Below are positions 28,941 through 37,813 of a DNA stretch of 64,000 nucleotides, piece by piece. The number at the start of each line of letters is the position of its first letter. Position 1 is the first letter of the stretch. The notes beneath the pieces were generated by a model. The model was given only the letters and a program-made list of their open reading frames with translations. It was not told where the DNA came from and did not search any database. The stretch is taken from positions 1 to 64,000 of the forward strand of contig JALHRB010000009.1 of NCBI GenBank assembly GCA_022841665.1, given 5' to 3'. The position numbers and the translations under genes are program-made. This stretch comes from Pseudolabrys sp. (lineage in GTDB: Bacteria; Pseudomonadota; Alphaproteobacteria; Rhizobiales; Xanthobacteraceae).

Positions 28941-30184
28941 CGTCCAGCCATCAGGCGCGCCAGCGCTTCGACACAGGCATCCGCGAAGGCCGCATCGTTG
29001 ACGTGATGCGGCAGCTCGCGGATGCGCTCTTCCGGCAGATGGCGGCGCAGCGCCGACACGAACACCGCATCGGTCTCCGGCTGCGCCCAGGGGCCGATGT
29101 CCTTGCCCGCGATGTCGTGCATGCGGCGTGTGCTCAGCTGGCTGTAGCCACCGAGCGGGATCAGCACCTCGAACGGACCTTTGGACGACGCCAGGCGCTC
29201 GCCGATCAGCGCGCCGAGCGTCTCAAACTCCGCGGCGTTCGTGCGCATGAGCAAGATCTCGACGTTGTACTGGAAGAAGCCGCGGCCGCGGTAGCGCTCC
29301 GGCACCTCGCCGACCCACCAGTTGGTGAAGTCGAGCGCGCCCGGCGCGACCACCTGCGGAATGCCGGCCGCCGCGGCGGCGCGCAGCCGCCCCTCACCCG
29401 CGCTGTAGACGCCGCCGGTTACGAAATCGGTCAGCTCCGAGGTGGTGAGGTCGATGAGGCCCGCAAGCTCGCCACGCGCGGCAAGCGACTCGAGCGCGCG
29501 CCCTCCAGGTCCGGAGGCGTGGAAGTGGATCACCTCGAAGCCCTTCGCTTCGAGGAGCGCGGTGATGCGGTCGACGGCCGGCTGAAGATTGCCGAACGAG
29601 GAGACCCCGATCAGCGGCTTGTGCTTATCGGTTTCCTTGGCTTCGGCCGCGCGCACCGCGCGCGCCTTCGCCATGCCGGCCACCGCCTCGGCGGCGTTGC
29701 GCAGCGCCGCGCGCGTGACGCGGTTGAGCGAGATGTCGCCGACGGTCGGGAACATGGCGATGTCGCTTTCCGCGACATACCACTGCACGGCCGCGGTGGC
29801 GGCGACCGGCGTTACCATCGCCTTCGGGAAGGCGAGCGGCAGCGCGCGCATGACCGCGCAGGCCATGGTCGAGCCGTTGGCCCCGCCGACACCGAGGACT
29901 CCGGCGAGCGCGCCGCGCGTGGCCTCCTTTTTGACGATGGCGGTAGCGCCGGCGATCATGGTCTGCGCCGCGTCGGCGCGCGACAGCTTGGCCAGCGTGT
30001 CCCACGTCGTGCCGGAGGCGCGCGCGACCTCCTCGCCGTTGACGTCGGCAAAGCCTTGCGCGTGCGGGCGCAGCGAGAGGTCCACCAGCCAGGGCTCGGC
30101 GCCCGCTTCGCGCAGCGCCGCGCAGACGAACTGCGCCGCCTCATGCTTGCTGTCGAGCGTGGCGAGAACCGCGACGCGGGTCAT
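28937..30184 (-). CDS. Tm-1-like ATP-binding (UPF0261) family protein
   Basis: A 415-residue protein. The N-terminal Rossmann-like half begins TRVAVLATLDSKHEAAQFVC with GVLGVGGANGSTMACAVMRA; the C-terminal half has IGVSSFGNLQPAVDRITALL and HFHASGPGGRALESL. UPF0261 is related to the tomato Tm-1 viral-replication inhibitor. Its bacterial role is undefined. It overlaps the preceding PEP-hydrolase-like gene by 4 bp (ATGA), and these two families are often paired, so they likely act together. Confidence 0.92.
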   Translation of the reverse strand: MTRVAVLATLDSKHEAAQFVCAALREAGAEPWLVDLSLRPHAQGFADVNGEEVARASGTTWDTLAKLSRADAAQTMIAGATAIVKKEATRGALAGVLGVGGANGSTMACAVMRALPLAFPKAMVTPVAATAAVQWYVAESDIAMFPTVGDISLNRVTRAALRNAAEAVAGMAKARAVRAAEAKETDKHKPLIGVSSFGNLQPAVDRITALLEAKGFEVIHFHASGPGGRALESLAARGELAGLIDLTTSELTDFVTGGVYSAGEGRLRAAAAAGIPQVVAPGALDFTNWWVGEVPERYRGRGFFQYNVEILLMRTNAAEFETLGALIGERLASSKGPFEVLIPLGGYSQLSTRRMHDIAGKDIGPWAQPETDAVFVSALRRHLPEERIRELPHHVNDAAFADACVEALARLMAGR

Positions 30185-31029
30185 CGAGCGGCCGGCCGGC
30201 GCAGGTCGCGGAAGCGTCGCGTCACGTCGACCACCGAGTTCTCGATCGGGAAGCGCTCGGCGGACGAGCCGCCGACATAGCCGTCGATGCGCGGCTCGCT
30301 TTGCCAGAAACGGGCGAAGTCCTCCGGCGATTCGATGGCGCCGCCGTGGATGGTGACGATGCGGTCGGCGAATTTCTTCGCAAGCGCGTCGAGCGCGGCG
30401 GCGGCGCGGCCGAGCGCGGCGTCCAGCGGCAGCACGGTCTTGGAGCCGATGGTGCCGCCCGAGCTGTTGCCGAAGTGCACGATGATGTTGTCGACACCCG
30501 CCTCCGCCATCGCCAGGGCCTCGTCCGGTGTCGTGCAGAAGGCCTTGGTGAAGAGGCCCATGCGCGAGGCTTCGCCCAGCACCTCGACCTCGCGCGCGAA
30601 GCCCATGCCGGTTTCTTCGAGATCGCTGCGGAATTTGCCGTCGATGAGCGCGACGGTCGGGCAATTCATGACGCCGTCGTAGCCGGCGTCCGCGATCTTG
30701 CGGAGAAACTGCGCCATGTCGCGGGTGGGATCGACGCAGAGCAGCCCGGCGATGAGCGGACAGCCGTCGACGACGTTGCGCAGCGCGCGCTCGCCGAGCT
30801 CGAGGGTGAGCGCGTTGGCGTCGCAGATCGGCAGGTAGCCGGCCATCGACGAGAGGCCTTGCATGCGGAAATAAGCGAGGCAGTGCGTCGTCACCAGGCT
30901 GGCGCCGCCGCGCGCCGCCATTTTGGCGGTGATGCCCGAGCCGCACAGCGCGTCGTAGACCGCGCGGCCGGCGGCGCGGTCGGCCGCAAGCCGGGCGTTG
31001 ATCGTCTCGCGGTTGAGCCTTGCCGCCAT
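30181..31029 (-). CDS. Phosphoenolpyruvate hydrolase family (TIM-barrel) protein
   Basis: A 282-residue TIM-barrel protein of the PEP hydrolase-like family. Visible are GSGITAKMAARGGASLVTTH near the N-terminus, CDPT-like LLCVDPTRDM, DGVMNCPTVALIDGKFR, and VHFGNSSGGTIGSKTVLPL at the C-terminal side. Whether it really hydrolyses PEP is not known for this branch. It is the first gene of a two-gene operon with the UPF0261 gene. The start MAARLNRETINAR at 31029 follows GGGGGAG. Confidence 0.88.
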   Translation of the reverse strand: MAARLNRETINARLAADRAAGRAVYDALCGSGITAKMAARGGASLVTTHCLAYFRMQGLSSMAGYLPICDANALTLELGERALRNVVDGCPLIAGLLCVDPTRDMAQFLRKIADAGYDGVMNCPTVALIDGKFRSDLEETGMGFAREVEVLGEASRMGLFTKAFCTTPDEALAMAEAGVDNIIVHFGNSSGGTIGSKTVLPLDAALGRAAAALDALAKKFADRIVTIHGGAIESPEDFARFWQSEPRIDGYVGGSSAERFPIENSVVDVTRRFRDLRRPAAR

Positions 31030-31097
31030 TGCCTCTCCCCCCTCTGTGCGGGCGCGAGACTACCGCACCGCCGCGCGTCGTGACAGATTGCACGCGC

Positions 31098-31529
31098 ATG
31101 CGCGTCCTGATCGAAAACGAAGCGGGCTCCCGCCGCAAGAACACCTACGACGAAACGAGCCTCGCCTTCGTCAAGGCGGAGGACGTGTCGGCCGCCTACC
31201 CTTTTCCCTACGGCTTCGCGATCGGCACGCACGCCGGCGACGGCGACGCCGCCGACTGTTTCGTGCTGACGCGACGCGCGCTCAAGGCGGGGGAGATCGT
31301 GGAATGCGCGCCGGTCGGGCTGCTCGAACAGGTCGAGGACGGCGAGACCGACCACAAGCTGCTGGCGCTTCTGCCGGGCGAGACCTTCCCTCTGGCCGAC
31401 GCCGAACAGGCGCTGCGCGATTTCGTCGGGCGCGTTTTCGCGCATGTGCCGGGCAAGCAAATGAGGGTCGGCCGGCTGCTCGGTCCCGACGCGGCCGAAG
31501 CCTATCTGCGCGACTGCACGGGGCGCTAA
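31098..31529 (+). CDS. Inorganic pyrophosphatase family protein
   Basis: A 143-residue protein aligning with soluble family I pyrophosphatase: YPFPYGFAIGTHAGDGDAAD matches the YPVNYGFIPGT...DGDPxD signature, and VECAPVGLLEQVEDGETDHK matches the second metal-binding stretch. All the active-site acids and the lysine that can be placed are kept. It is shorter than E. coli Ppa (176) and more divergent, so it may have another phosphate substrate. The start at 31098 is preferred over an upstream ATG at 31020 that overlaps the divergent gene's leader. Confidence 0.78.
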   Translation: MRVLIENEAGSRRKNTYDETSLAFVKAEDVSAAYPFPYGFAIGTHAGDGDAADCFVLTRRALKAGEIVECAPVGLLEQVEDGETDHKLLALLPGETFPLADAEQALRDFVGRVFAHVPGKQMRVGRLLGPDAAEAYLRDCTGR

Positions 31530-31549
31530 GGCTTTCACCCATGGAAAAA

Positions 31550-31572
31550 GCCGCGCCACGCGCGCGGCCTTT
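31550..31572. terminator. Bidirectional terminator between the PPase-like gene and the small secreted gene
   Basis: Stem GCCGCGC / GCGCGGC (31550-31556 with 31562-31568), with AAAA before and CTTTT after. It lies in the 65-bp convergent gap. Confidence 0.7.
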
Positions 31573-31594
31573 TCATGGTGTCAATGCTTGGACT

Positions 31595-31873
31595 TCAGCA
31601 CTCGGTCTTCTTCACCGTGGTCGAGCCGGTCAGGCCTTCCTTACGAAGGGTCTTGGAATCGCAGCCGCCGAGACCCGTGGTTTCCTTGGTGATGGTCTTC
31701 TTCTCGGTGCCGAGAATGCCTTCGCGCTTCTCGATGGTTACCGACGAAGCCGGCTTCTCCTCGATCACGACCGCCGGGGCGCGGCGCTCTTCGATCACGG
31801 TGGTTTGAGCGTTCGCGGCCAGCGCACCGAATGCCGTCGCCGCCAGGGCAATGGTAAGGACATTGAGCTTCAT
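31595..31873 (-). CDS. Small secreted protein of unknown function
   Basis: A 92-residue protein with a signal peptide (NVLTIALAATAFGALAANAQ), then a basic and acidic segment with repeated VIEE/VTIEK phrases, then GILGTEKKTITKETTGLGGC. It has two cysteines, at the Gly-Gly-Cys and the C-terminal end. It resembles small unnamed exported proteins seen in Bradyrhizobium relatives. The ribosome site GGAGG is strong, suggesting high expression. Function not recognised. Confidence 0.75.
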   Translation of the reverse strand: MKLNVLTIALAATAFGALAANAQTTVIEERRAPAVVIEEKPASSVTIEKREGILGTEKKTITKETTGLGGCDSKTLRKEGLTGSTTVKKTEC

Positions 31874-31958
31874 GGTCGCCTCCTGCTATGGAACTCGGAG
31901 GAGACAACGCTTTCCCCGCCCTGCCGTTCCTGATTCAAGCCATTCAAGGACAACCCAC

Positions 31959-32588
31959 GTGATCGATCTCTATACCTGGACCACGCCCAACGGCCGCAAG
32001 GTTTCCATCGCTCTGGAAGAACTCGGCCTGCCCTACACGGTGCACGCCATCGACATTTCGAAGGACGAGCAGTTCGCGCCGGACTTTCTCAAGGTCGCGC
32101 CGAACAACCGCATCCCGGCCATCGTCGACCGCGACAACAACCTGTCGCTGATGGAATCGGGCGCGATCCTGATCTACCTCGCCGACAAGACCGGCAAGCT
32201 GATGCCGAAGTCGGGCGAAGGCCGCTACAAAGTGATCGAGTGGCTGATGTGGCAGATGGGCGGCCCCGGCCCGATGCTCGGCCAGGTCCACCACTTCGTG
32301 AAGTACAATCCCGGCAAGGCGCCCTATGCCGAGGAGCGCTACCTCAAGGAAGCGCAGCGGCTCTACAGGGTGCTCAACACGCGCCTGGAAGGCCGCGACT
32401 TCGTCGCCGACGACTACTCCATCGCCGACATCGCGATCTGGCCGTGGATCTCGCGCTTCGAGTGGCAGACCATCGACCTCAAGCAGTACCCGAACGTGAA
32501 GCGCTGGTACGAGACCATCGCGGCGCGCCCGGCCGTGCAGCGCGGCTACAAGGTGCCGAAGGACATGGGCCCGATCCCGATGCCGTGA
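31959..32588 (+). CDS. Glutathione S-transferase family protein (YfcG/nu-class-like)
   Basis: A 209-residue protein. The thioredoxin-like N-domain is IDLYTWTTPNGRKVSIALEE with NNRIPAIVDRD and MESGAILIYLA (the cis-Pro and Ser of the glutathione site), followed by an all-helical C-domain (YSIADIAIWPWISRFEWQ). TTPNGRK resembles YfcG/YghU, which act as disulfide-bond reductases. The GTG at 31959 with AAGGA upstream is the likely start; the earlier in-frame ATG at 31851 would add 36 residues of non-conserved sequence. Confidence 0.92.
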   Translation: MIDLYTWTTPNGRKVSIALEELGLPYTVHAIDISKDEQFAPDFLKVAPNNRIPAIVDRDNNLSLMESGAILIYLADKTGKLMPKSGEGRYKVIEWLMWQMGGPGPMLGQVHHFVKYNPGKAPYAEERYLKEAQRLYRVLNTRLEGRDFVADDYSIADIAIWPWISRFEWQTIDLKQYPNVKRWYETIAARPAVQRGYKVPKDMGPIPMP

Positions 32589-32732
32589 GGCAGGGCCGGC
32601 TGAATTGTGCGGGCGCCGCGTTCGAGAAGACGCGGCGCTTTTGTTTGGCCGGAAGGCCAAGCCCGCATATTCTCAGGCGCTGATTCGTGCGCCGCGTGTT
32701 GCGTCCGTCATCCCCGAAAGCCGCAACGCCCC

Positions 32733-34943
32733 ATGGCCGCTCCCCTCGCCAGCCCGCAAGCCCAGCGCACCGCCGTCACCGAGCTGTTGCAGCGCGCGGC
32801 CTCTCACCATCAGCGCGGCGAGCTGGCCGCGGCCGAGCCGCTCTACCGCGACGTGCTGGCGCGCGACCCGGCCAATTTCGACGCATTGCATCTCTACGGC
32901 GTGCTGCTGCACCAGAAGGGCCAGCCGGTCGAGGCGCTCAAGCTGATCGCGCAGGCCCTCAAGGTTAATGCGCGCGCGCCGGCCGCGCATTCCAACCACG
33001 GCATCGTGCTCGAAGTGCTGGCGCGCCACGCGGAAGCTCTCGAAAGCCACGAGCGCGCCATCGCGCTCAAGCCGGACTATGCCGAGGCGCACAACAATCG
33101 CGGCAACGCCTTGCGCGCGCTCAAGCGCAACGAGGAGGCGCTGGCGAGCTACGACAGGGCGCTGGCGCTGCGCCCGGACTATGCCGAGGCGCTCAACAAC
33201 CGCGGCAACGCGCTGGTCGCGCTCGGCAAGGGCGAGGCCGCGCTGGAATGCTACACGCGCGCCTTCGCCTTGCGGCCGGGTTACGCCGACGCGCTGGTCA
33301 ACCGCGGCAAATGCCTGCTCGGGCTCAGGCGCGCAGACGAGGCGCTGGCGAGCTTTCAGGACGCGCTGAAGCATCAGCCGCGCCACGCGGCCGCGCTCAG
33401 GCACGTCGGCGACATATTATGCGACCGCAAGCGCTATGCCGAGGCGCTGGTGAACTACGACAAGGCGCTCGCCGCGGCGCCGGCCGAGGCGGAGATACAT
33501 GCCGCGCGCGGCTTCGTGCTGCGCCAGCTCAAGCGTTACGACGAGGCCTGCGGATCTTACGATCGCGCGCTGGCGCTCAAGAGCGATTATGTCGAGGCCA
33601 TCATCGCGCGCGGCAACGTGTTCTACGAGCGCCGCGCTTATGAAGAGGCGCTGAAGGAATACGACCACGCGATCACACTAAAGCCGGACTTCGCGCAGGC
33701 GCACGGCAACCGCGGCAATGCGTTGCGCGAGCTGGGCCGGCACGAGCAGGCGCTCGCCTGCTTCGAGCGCGCGCTGGCGCTCGACCCGAACTCGGCCGAG
33801 GCGTTCAACAACCGCGCCAATGTGCTGCTGGAGATGAACCGCCCCGCCGACGCACTCACAGACTACGACCGCGCGCTCGCGCTCAAGGCGGACTTCGCCT
33901 TCGCGCGCGTCAACCGCGGCAGCGCGCTGCATTATATCGGCCGCCTCGACGAAGCGGCGGCGAGCTTCGCGCGCGCCATCGCGCTCGAAGCCGATCTCGC
34001 CGACGCGCACTGGAACAAGGCGCTGCTCGATCTCGAGCGCGGCGACTTCGAGCGCGGGCTTCCCGGCTACGAGTGGCGCTGGCGGCGCGACAGCGAGCTG
34101 CAACCGCGCGGCTTCCGCGAGCCGCAGTGGCAGGGCGAGGACATCGCCGGCAAAACCATCCTGCTGCATGCCGAGCAGGGCTTCGGCGACAGCATCCAGA
34201 TGGTGCGCTACCTGCCGCTGGTCGCCGCCAAGGGCGCCCGCATCGTGCTGGAAACGCCCGACAGCCTGAAGCCGCTGCTGGGCGACCTTGCCGGCGGCAT
34301 CGGCATGATCAGCCGCGGCGCGGCGCTGCCGCGCTTCGACGTGCATTGCCCGCTGATGAGCCTGCCGCTCGCCTTCGGCACGCGGCTCGACACAATTCCG
34401 GCCAACGTGCCCTATCTGCGCGCGCCCGCCGACCGCCACGACCGCTGGCGCGCGCGCCTGCCGCGCGGGGGCCGGCCGCGGGTCGGGCTGGTGTGGTCGG
34501 GCAAGCCCTCGCACAAGAACGACCACAACCGCAGCATCCCGCTCAAGCGATTGGCGCCGATTTTGTCGAACGCGCGGCTGGAGTTCGTCAGCCTGCAGCA
34601 GGAATACCGCGAGGCCGACCTGCCGGTGCTGGGCAAGCTCCCGATCGACCGCCTCGACGGCACGCTCGCCGACTTCGCCGACACCGCGGCAGCGATCGAG
34701 CGGCTCGACCTGGTGATCGCGGTCGATACCGCGGTGGCGCATCTCACCGGCGCGCTCGGCAAGCCGCTGTGGCTGCTCGTGTCCCACATCCAGGACTGGC
34801 GCTGGCTGCGCGAGCGCGAGGACAGCCCGTGGTATCCGAGCGCCCGGCTTTTCCGGCAGCCGGCGATCGGCGACTGGGACAGCGTCGTCGCCCGCCTGCG
34901 GGACGAACTGGCCGCTTTCGCCGCCGCGACATCCAGGCGCTAG
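32733..34943 (+). CDS. TPR-repeat protein with a C-terminal glycosyltransferase-like domain
   Basis: A 736-residue protein. Residues about 15-450 form 12-13 tandem 34-residue TPR units, recognisable by recurring phrases like AEAHNNRGNALRALKRNEEA and AEALNNRGNALVALGKGEAA; the repeats are close enough that the DNA is also repetitive. The C-terminal third (from about FGDSIQMVRYLPLVAAKGAR to VIAVDTAVAHLTGALGKPLW) has the GT-B fold pattern of GT9/GT41-related proteins found in TPR O-GlcNAc transferase-like enzymes. It may glycosylate a surface or flagellar component. It is monocistronic in appearance. Confidence 0.85.
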   Translation: MAAPLASPQAQRTAVTELLQRAASHHQRGELAAAEPLYRDVLARDPANFDALHLYGVLLHQKGQPVEALKLIAQALKVNARAPAAHSNHGIVLEVLARHAEALESHERAIALKPDYAEAHNNRGNALRALKRNEEALASYDRALALRPDYAEALNNRGNALVALGKGEAALECYTRAFALRPGYADALVNRGKCLLGLRRADEALASFQDALKHQPRHAAALRHVGDILCDRKRYAEALVNYDKALAAAPAEAEIHAARGFVLRQLKRYDEACGSYDRALALKSDYVEAIIARGNVFYERRAYEEALKEYDHAITLKPDFAQAHGNRGNALRELGRHEQALACFERALALDPNSAEAFNNRANVLLEMNRPADALTDYDRALALKADFAFARVNRGSALHYIGRLDEAAASFARAIALEADLADAHWNKALLDLERGDFERGLPGYEWRWRRDSELQPRGFREPQWQGEDIAGKTILLHAEQGFGDSIQMVRYLPLVAAKGARIVLETPDSLKPLLGDLAGGIGMISRGAALPRFDVHCPLMSLPLAFGTRLDTIPANVPYLRAPADRHDRWRARLPRGGRPRVGLVWSGKPSHKNDHNRSIPLKRLAPILSNARLEFVSLQQEYREADLPVLGKLPIDRLDGTLADFADTAAAIERLDLVIAVDTAVAHLTGALGKPLWLLVSHIQDWRWLREREDSPWYPSARLFRQPAIGDWDSVVARLRDELAAFAAATSRR

Positions 34944-34996
34944 TGGTCCACTAGCCCGGTCAACTTTCCGCCCGATTGGGCTACCATGCGGGGATC

Positions 34997-35653
34997 ATGG
35001 CTTCCCGACCCAAACACGCCGAACCGCGCCCCGCCCCCCGCCTCTATTTGGTGACGCCGCGCCTCGGCGACCCCGCCGCCTTCATGGACCCGCTGGCCGC
35101 CGCGCTGGCGGCGGGCGACGTCGCCGCCGTGCTGCTGCGGCTGGCGGAGAGCGACGAGCGCACGCTGGTCAACCGCATCAAGACCCTGGCCGGGCCGGTG
35201 CAGGAAAAAGGCGCCGCACTGCTGCTCGACGGCCGGCGCGAGCTGGTTGCGCGCGGCGGCGCCGACGGCGCACACCTGACCGGCATCGACGCCTTCTCGG
35301 CCGCGATCGAAACGCTCAAGCCCGAGCGCATCGCCGGCTGCGGCGGGCTGGAGACGCGGCACGACGCCATGCTGGCCGCCGAGCAGGGCGCCGACTACGT
35401 GATGTTCGGCGAGCCCGACGCGCAAGCGCGGCGGCCCGCCTTCGAGGCAATCGAAGAGCGCGTGTCCTGGTGGGCGGAAGTTTTCGAGGCGCCCTGCGTC
35501 GCCTATGCCGGCACGGCCTACGAGATCGCGCCCTTGGTGACGGCCGGCGCGGATTTCATCGCGCTCGGCGATTCGATCTGGCGCGCGCCTGCGGAAATCG
35601 GTGCGACCATCGCCGAGGCCGTGCGGCGGATGTCGGCGGAGACCGCCGCATGA
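34997..35653 (+). CDS. Thiamine phosphate synthase (ThiE/TenI-like) family protein
   Basis: A 218-residue TIM-barrel protein. LYLVTPRLGDPAAF, then GADGAHLTGIDAF and GADYVMFGEPDAQ follow the ThiE layout, and GADFIALGDSIW marks the phosphate-site loop at the end. The pyrophosphate-binding motif is diverged compared with real ThiE and no thi genes are adjacent, so a paralogue with other function is possible. Its stop overlaps the start of the Sel1 gene (ATGA at 35650-35653). Confidence 0.8.
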   Translation: MASRPKHAEPRPAPRLYLVTPRLGDPAAFMDPLAAALAAGDVAAVLLRLAESDERTLVNRIKTLAGPVQEKGAALLLDGRRELVARGGADGAHLTGIDAFSAAIETLKPERIAGCGGLETRHDAMLAAEQGADYVMFGEPDAQARRPAFEAIEERVSWWAEVFEAPCVAYAGTAYEIAPLVTAGADFIALGDSIWRAPAEIGATIAEAVRRMSAETAA

Positions 35654-36621
35654 TCCGGCGCAGCCTCCTTGCCGCCGCTGCCGCGCTCGCGTTGACGGCA
35701 CCGCTTTATGCGCAGCAGCCGAGGCAACCGGCGAACCCTGCACCACCGCCGCCGCCGGCGGCGGCCGATGCCGGCGGTAACGATGCCGCCTTCGGCGCCT
35801 ATCAGCGCGGCTTCTACATGACCGCCTTCGCCGAGGCGACCAAGCGCGCGCAGCAGAACGATCCCGCCGCGATGACCTTGCTCGGCGAGCTGTACGCACA
35901 AGGCCTGGGCGTCGCGCGCGACGACAGCAAGGCGGCGCAATGGTACAAGCTTGCCGCCGGTCACGGCGACCGCAACGCCATCTTCGCGCTGGCGATGTTC
36001 GCCTTCGAAGGCCGCGCCGGCACGCGCAACATGGAAGAAGCGGCCCGCCTACTCGCCGAAGCCGCACAGCGCGGCCACGTGCTCGCGGCCTACGATCTCG
36101 GCCTGCTTCATCTCCAGGGACAGTACGTAGCGCACGACTTCAAGCGCGCCGCGGAGCTGTTCGCGTCCGCCGCCACGGCCGGCAATCCGGAAGCGCAATA
36201 CGCGCTCGCCACCATGTACAAGGAAGGGCGCGGCGTGCCGAAAGACCTCGCCAAGGCGACCGCGCTGATGGGCGCCGCGTCGGTTGCCGGCAATCTCGAC
36301 GCCATGGTCGAATTCGCCATTGCCCAGTTCAACGGCTCGGGCACGGCCAAAGACGAGGCCGCCGCCGCCCAGGTCTTCCTGAAGGCCGCGCAACGCGGCA
36401 GCGCGATCGCGCAGAACCGGCTCGCGCGCATCCTGATGGCGGGCCGCGGCATGCCGGCCAACCCGACCGAGGCCGTGAAGTGGCATATCATCGCCAAGGC
36501 CGGCGGGGCGAGCGACCCCGAACTCGACGTCTTCGCCGGCAAGCAGACGCCCGCCGTACGCGAAGAGGCCGACAAGGCCGCCAAGAAGTGGCTGTCCACG
36601 CGCGAGGCCATGCGCTCTTGA
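35650..36621 (+). CDS. Secreted Sel1-repeat protein
   Basis: A 323-residue exported protein. Signal peptide RSLLAAAAALALTAPLYAQQ, a Pro-rich linker, then about six Sel1-type repeats (LLGELYAQGLGVARDDSKAA, ALATMYKEGRGVPKDLAKAT, RLARILMAGRGMPANPTEAV). Such repeats mediate protein-protein interactions. It overlaps the ThiE-like gene by 4 bp, so they are probably translated in a coupled way. Local function not recognised. Confidence 0.88.
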   Translation: MIRRSLLAAAAALALTAPLYAQQPRQPANPAPPPPPAAADAGGNDAAFGAYQRGFYMTAFAEATKRAQQNDPAAMTLLGELYAQGLGVARDDSKAAQWYKLAAGHGDRNAIFALAMFAFEGRAGTRNMEEAARLLAEAAQRGHVLAAYDLGLLHLQGQYVAHDFKRAAELFASAATAGNPEAQYALATMYKEGRGVPKDLAKATALMGAASVAGNLDAMVEFAIAQFNGSGTAKDEAAAAQVFLKAAQRGSAIAQNRLARILMAGRGMPANPTEAVKWHIIAKAGGASDPELDVFAGKQTPAVREEADKAAKKWLSTREAMRS

Positions 36622-36629
36622 CGGCGTTA

Positions 36630-36760
36630 TCCCTCCCCTGCAAGGGGAGGGTGTCTTCGCGCGAAGCGCGGAGACGGGTGGGGTCTCGTTCGCAATAGTG
36701 CTAAGCGCCCCCACCCGGCCGCGCTAGCGCGCGTCCACCCTCCCCCTTCGGGGGAGGGAT
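36630..36760. repeat. Intergenic palindromic repeat, family D
   Basis: CCCTCCCCTGCAAGGGGAGG at one end and CCCTCCCCCTTCGGGGGAGG at the other, with GGTGGGG / CCCCACC inner arms. It ends 15 bp before the inositol monophosphatase start; the ribosome site AAGAAGG lies just outside it. Confidence 0.87.
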
Positions 36761-36775
36761 AGAAAAAGAAGGTCC

Positions 36776-37570
36776 ATGGCTCATTCCGCCCTCCTCAACG
36801 TGATGATCGCCGCCGCGCGCAAGGCTGCGCGCGCGCTCAAGCGCGACTTCGGCGAAGTCGAGAAATTGCAGGTCTCGCTCAAGGGGCCGGCCAATTTCGT
36901 CACCGCTGCCGACCGCCGTGCCGAGGAGACCCTATACGCCGAACTGTCGAAGGCGCGCCCCGGCTACGGCTTCCTCGGCGAGGAAAGCGGCCACCGCGAG
37001 GGTGCCGACAAGACGCACCGCTGGATCGTCGATCCGCTCGACGGCACCACCAACTTCCTGCACGGCATTCCGCAGTTCGCGATCTCGATCGCGCTCGAGC
37101 GCGAAGGCGCGCTCGTGGCCGGGCTCGTCTACAACCCGATCACCGAGGACATGTTCATCGCCGAGAAGGGCAAGGGCGCCTTCCTCAACGAGCAGCGCAT
37201 CCGCGTCGCCGCGCGCAAGCGCATGCATGACGCCGTCATCGCCTGCGGCCTGCCGCATCACGGCCGCGGCGATATCGCGCTGGCGCACAAGGAAACCGCC
37301 GCGGTGCAGGCGGAGGCCGCCGGACTGCGCCGCTTCGGCGCCGCATCGCTCGATCTGGCCTTCGTCGCCGCCGGCCGCTTCGACGGCTACTGGGAGCGCG
37401 CCCTCCAGGCTTGGGACATCGCCGCCGGCGCCGTGCTGGTGCGCGAAGCCGGCGGCTTCGTCACGGATTGCGACGACAAGGACGACATGCTCGGCAAGGG
37501 CCACGTCGCCGCCGGCAACGAGTTCATCCACAAAGAGCTGTTGCGGCTCGTGAAAGAGGCCGGGAAGTAG
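36776..37570 (+). CDS. suhB: Inositol monophosphatase family protein (SuhB)
   Basis: A 264-residue Mg-dependent phosphatase. Metal-binding motifs are FLGEESG, WIVDPLDGTTNFLHGIPQFA and, near the end, YWERALQAWDIAAGAVLVRE. In E. coli SuhB also binds RNA polymerase during rRNA transcription; whether that applies here is unknown. It stands alone between two repeats (families D and A). Confidence 0.95.
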   Translation: MAHSALLNVMIAAARKAARALKRDFGEVEKLQVSLKGPANFVTAADRRAEETLYAELSKARPGYGFLGEESGHREGADKTHRWIVDPLDGTTNFLHGIPQFAISIALEREGALVAGLVYNPITEDMFIAEKGKGAFLNEQRIRVAARKRMHDAVIACGLPHHGRGDIALAHKETAAVQAEAAGLRRFGAASLDLAFVAAGRFDGYWERALQAWDIAAGAVLVREAGGFVTDCDDKDDMLGKGHVAAGNEFIHKELLRLVKEAGK

Positions 37571-37574
37571 GCTC

Positions 37575-37682
37575 CGTCATTCCGGGGCGCGGCCGTTAGG
37601 CCGCGAACCCGGAATCCATAACCCGCAGCGCTGCGGCGTATGGATTCCGGGCCCGCTCGCTGCGCTCGCGTCCCGGAATGAC
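37575..37682. repeat. Intergenic palindromic repeat, family A
   Basis: CGTCATTCCGGGGCGCGGCC to CGTCCCGGAATGAC, with CCCGGAATCCATA / TATGGATTCCGGG inner arms. Begins 5 bp after the suhB stop. Confidence 0.88.
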
Positions 37683-37813
37683 GAGTCAAACCGCAATTCG
37701 ACCTCAATCGCTTGGCTTTCTCGCCTTAACGGTTCCGGCACAACTGCTTTTTCCTTGTCACGGGTCTGTGCCATAGTGCGCGTCAGACCCCCGGGCCGGT
37801 GTAACCTATTCGC

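Noticed and set aside
32733-34200. DNA-level tandem repeats
   Set aside because: They come from the TPR units of a coding sequence and are not an independent repeat array.
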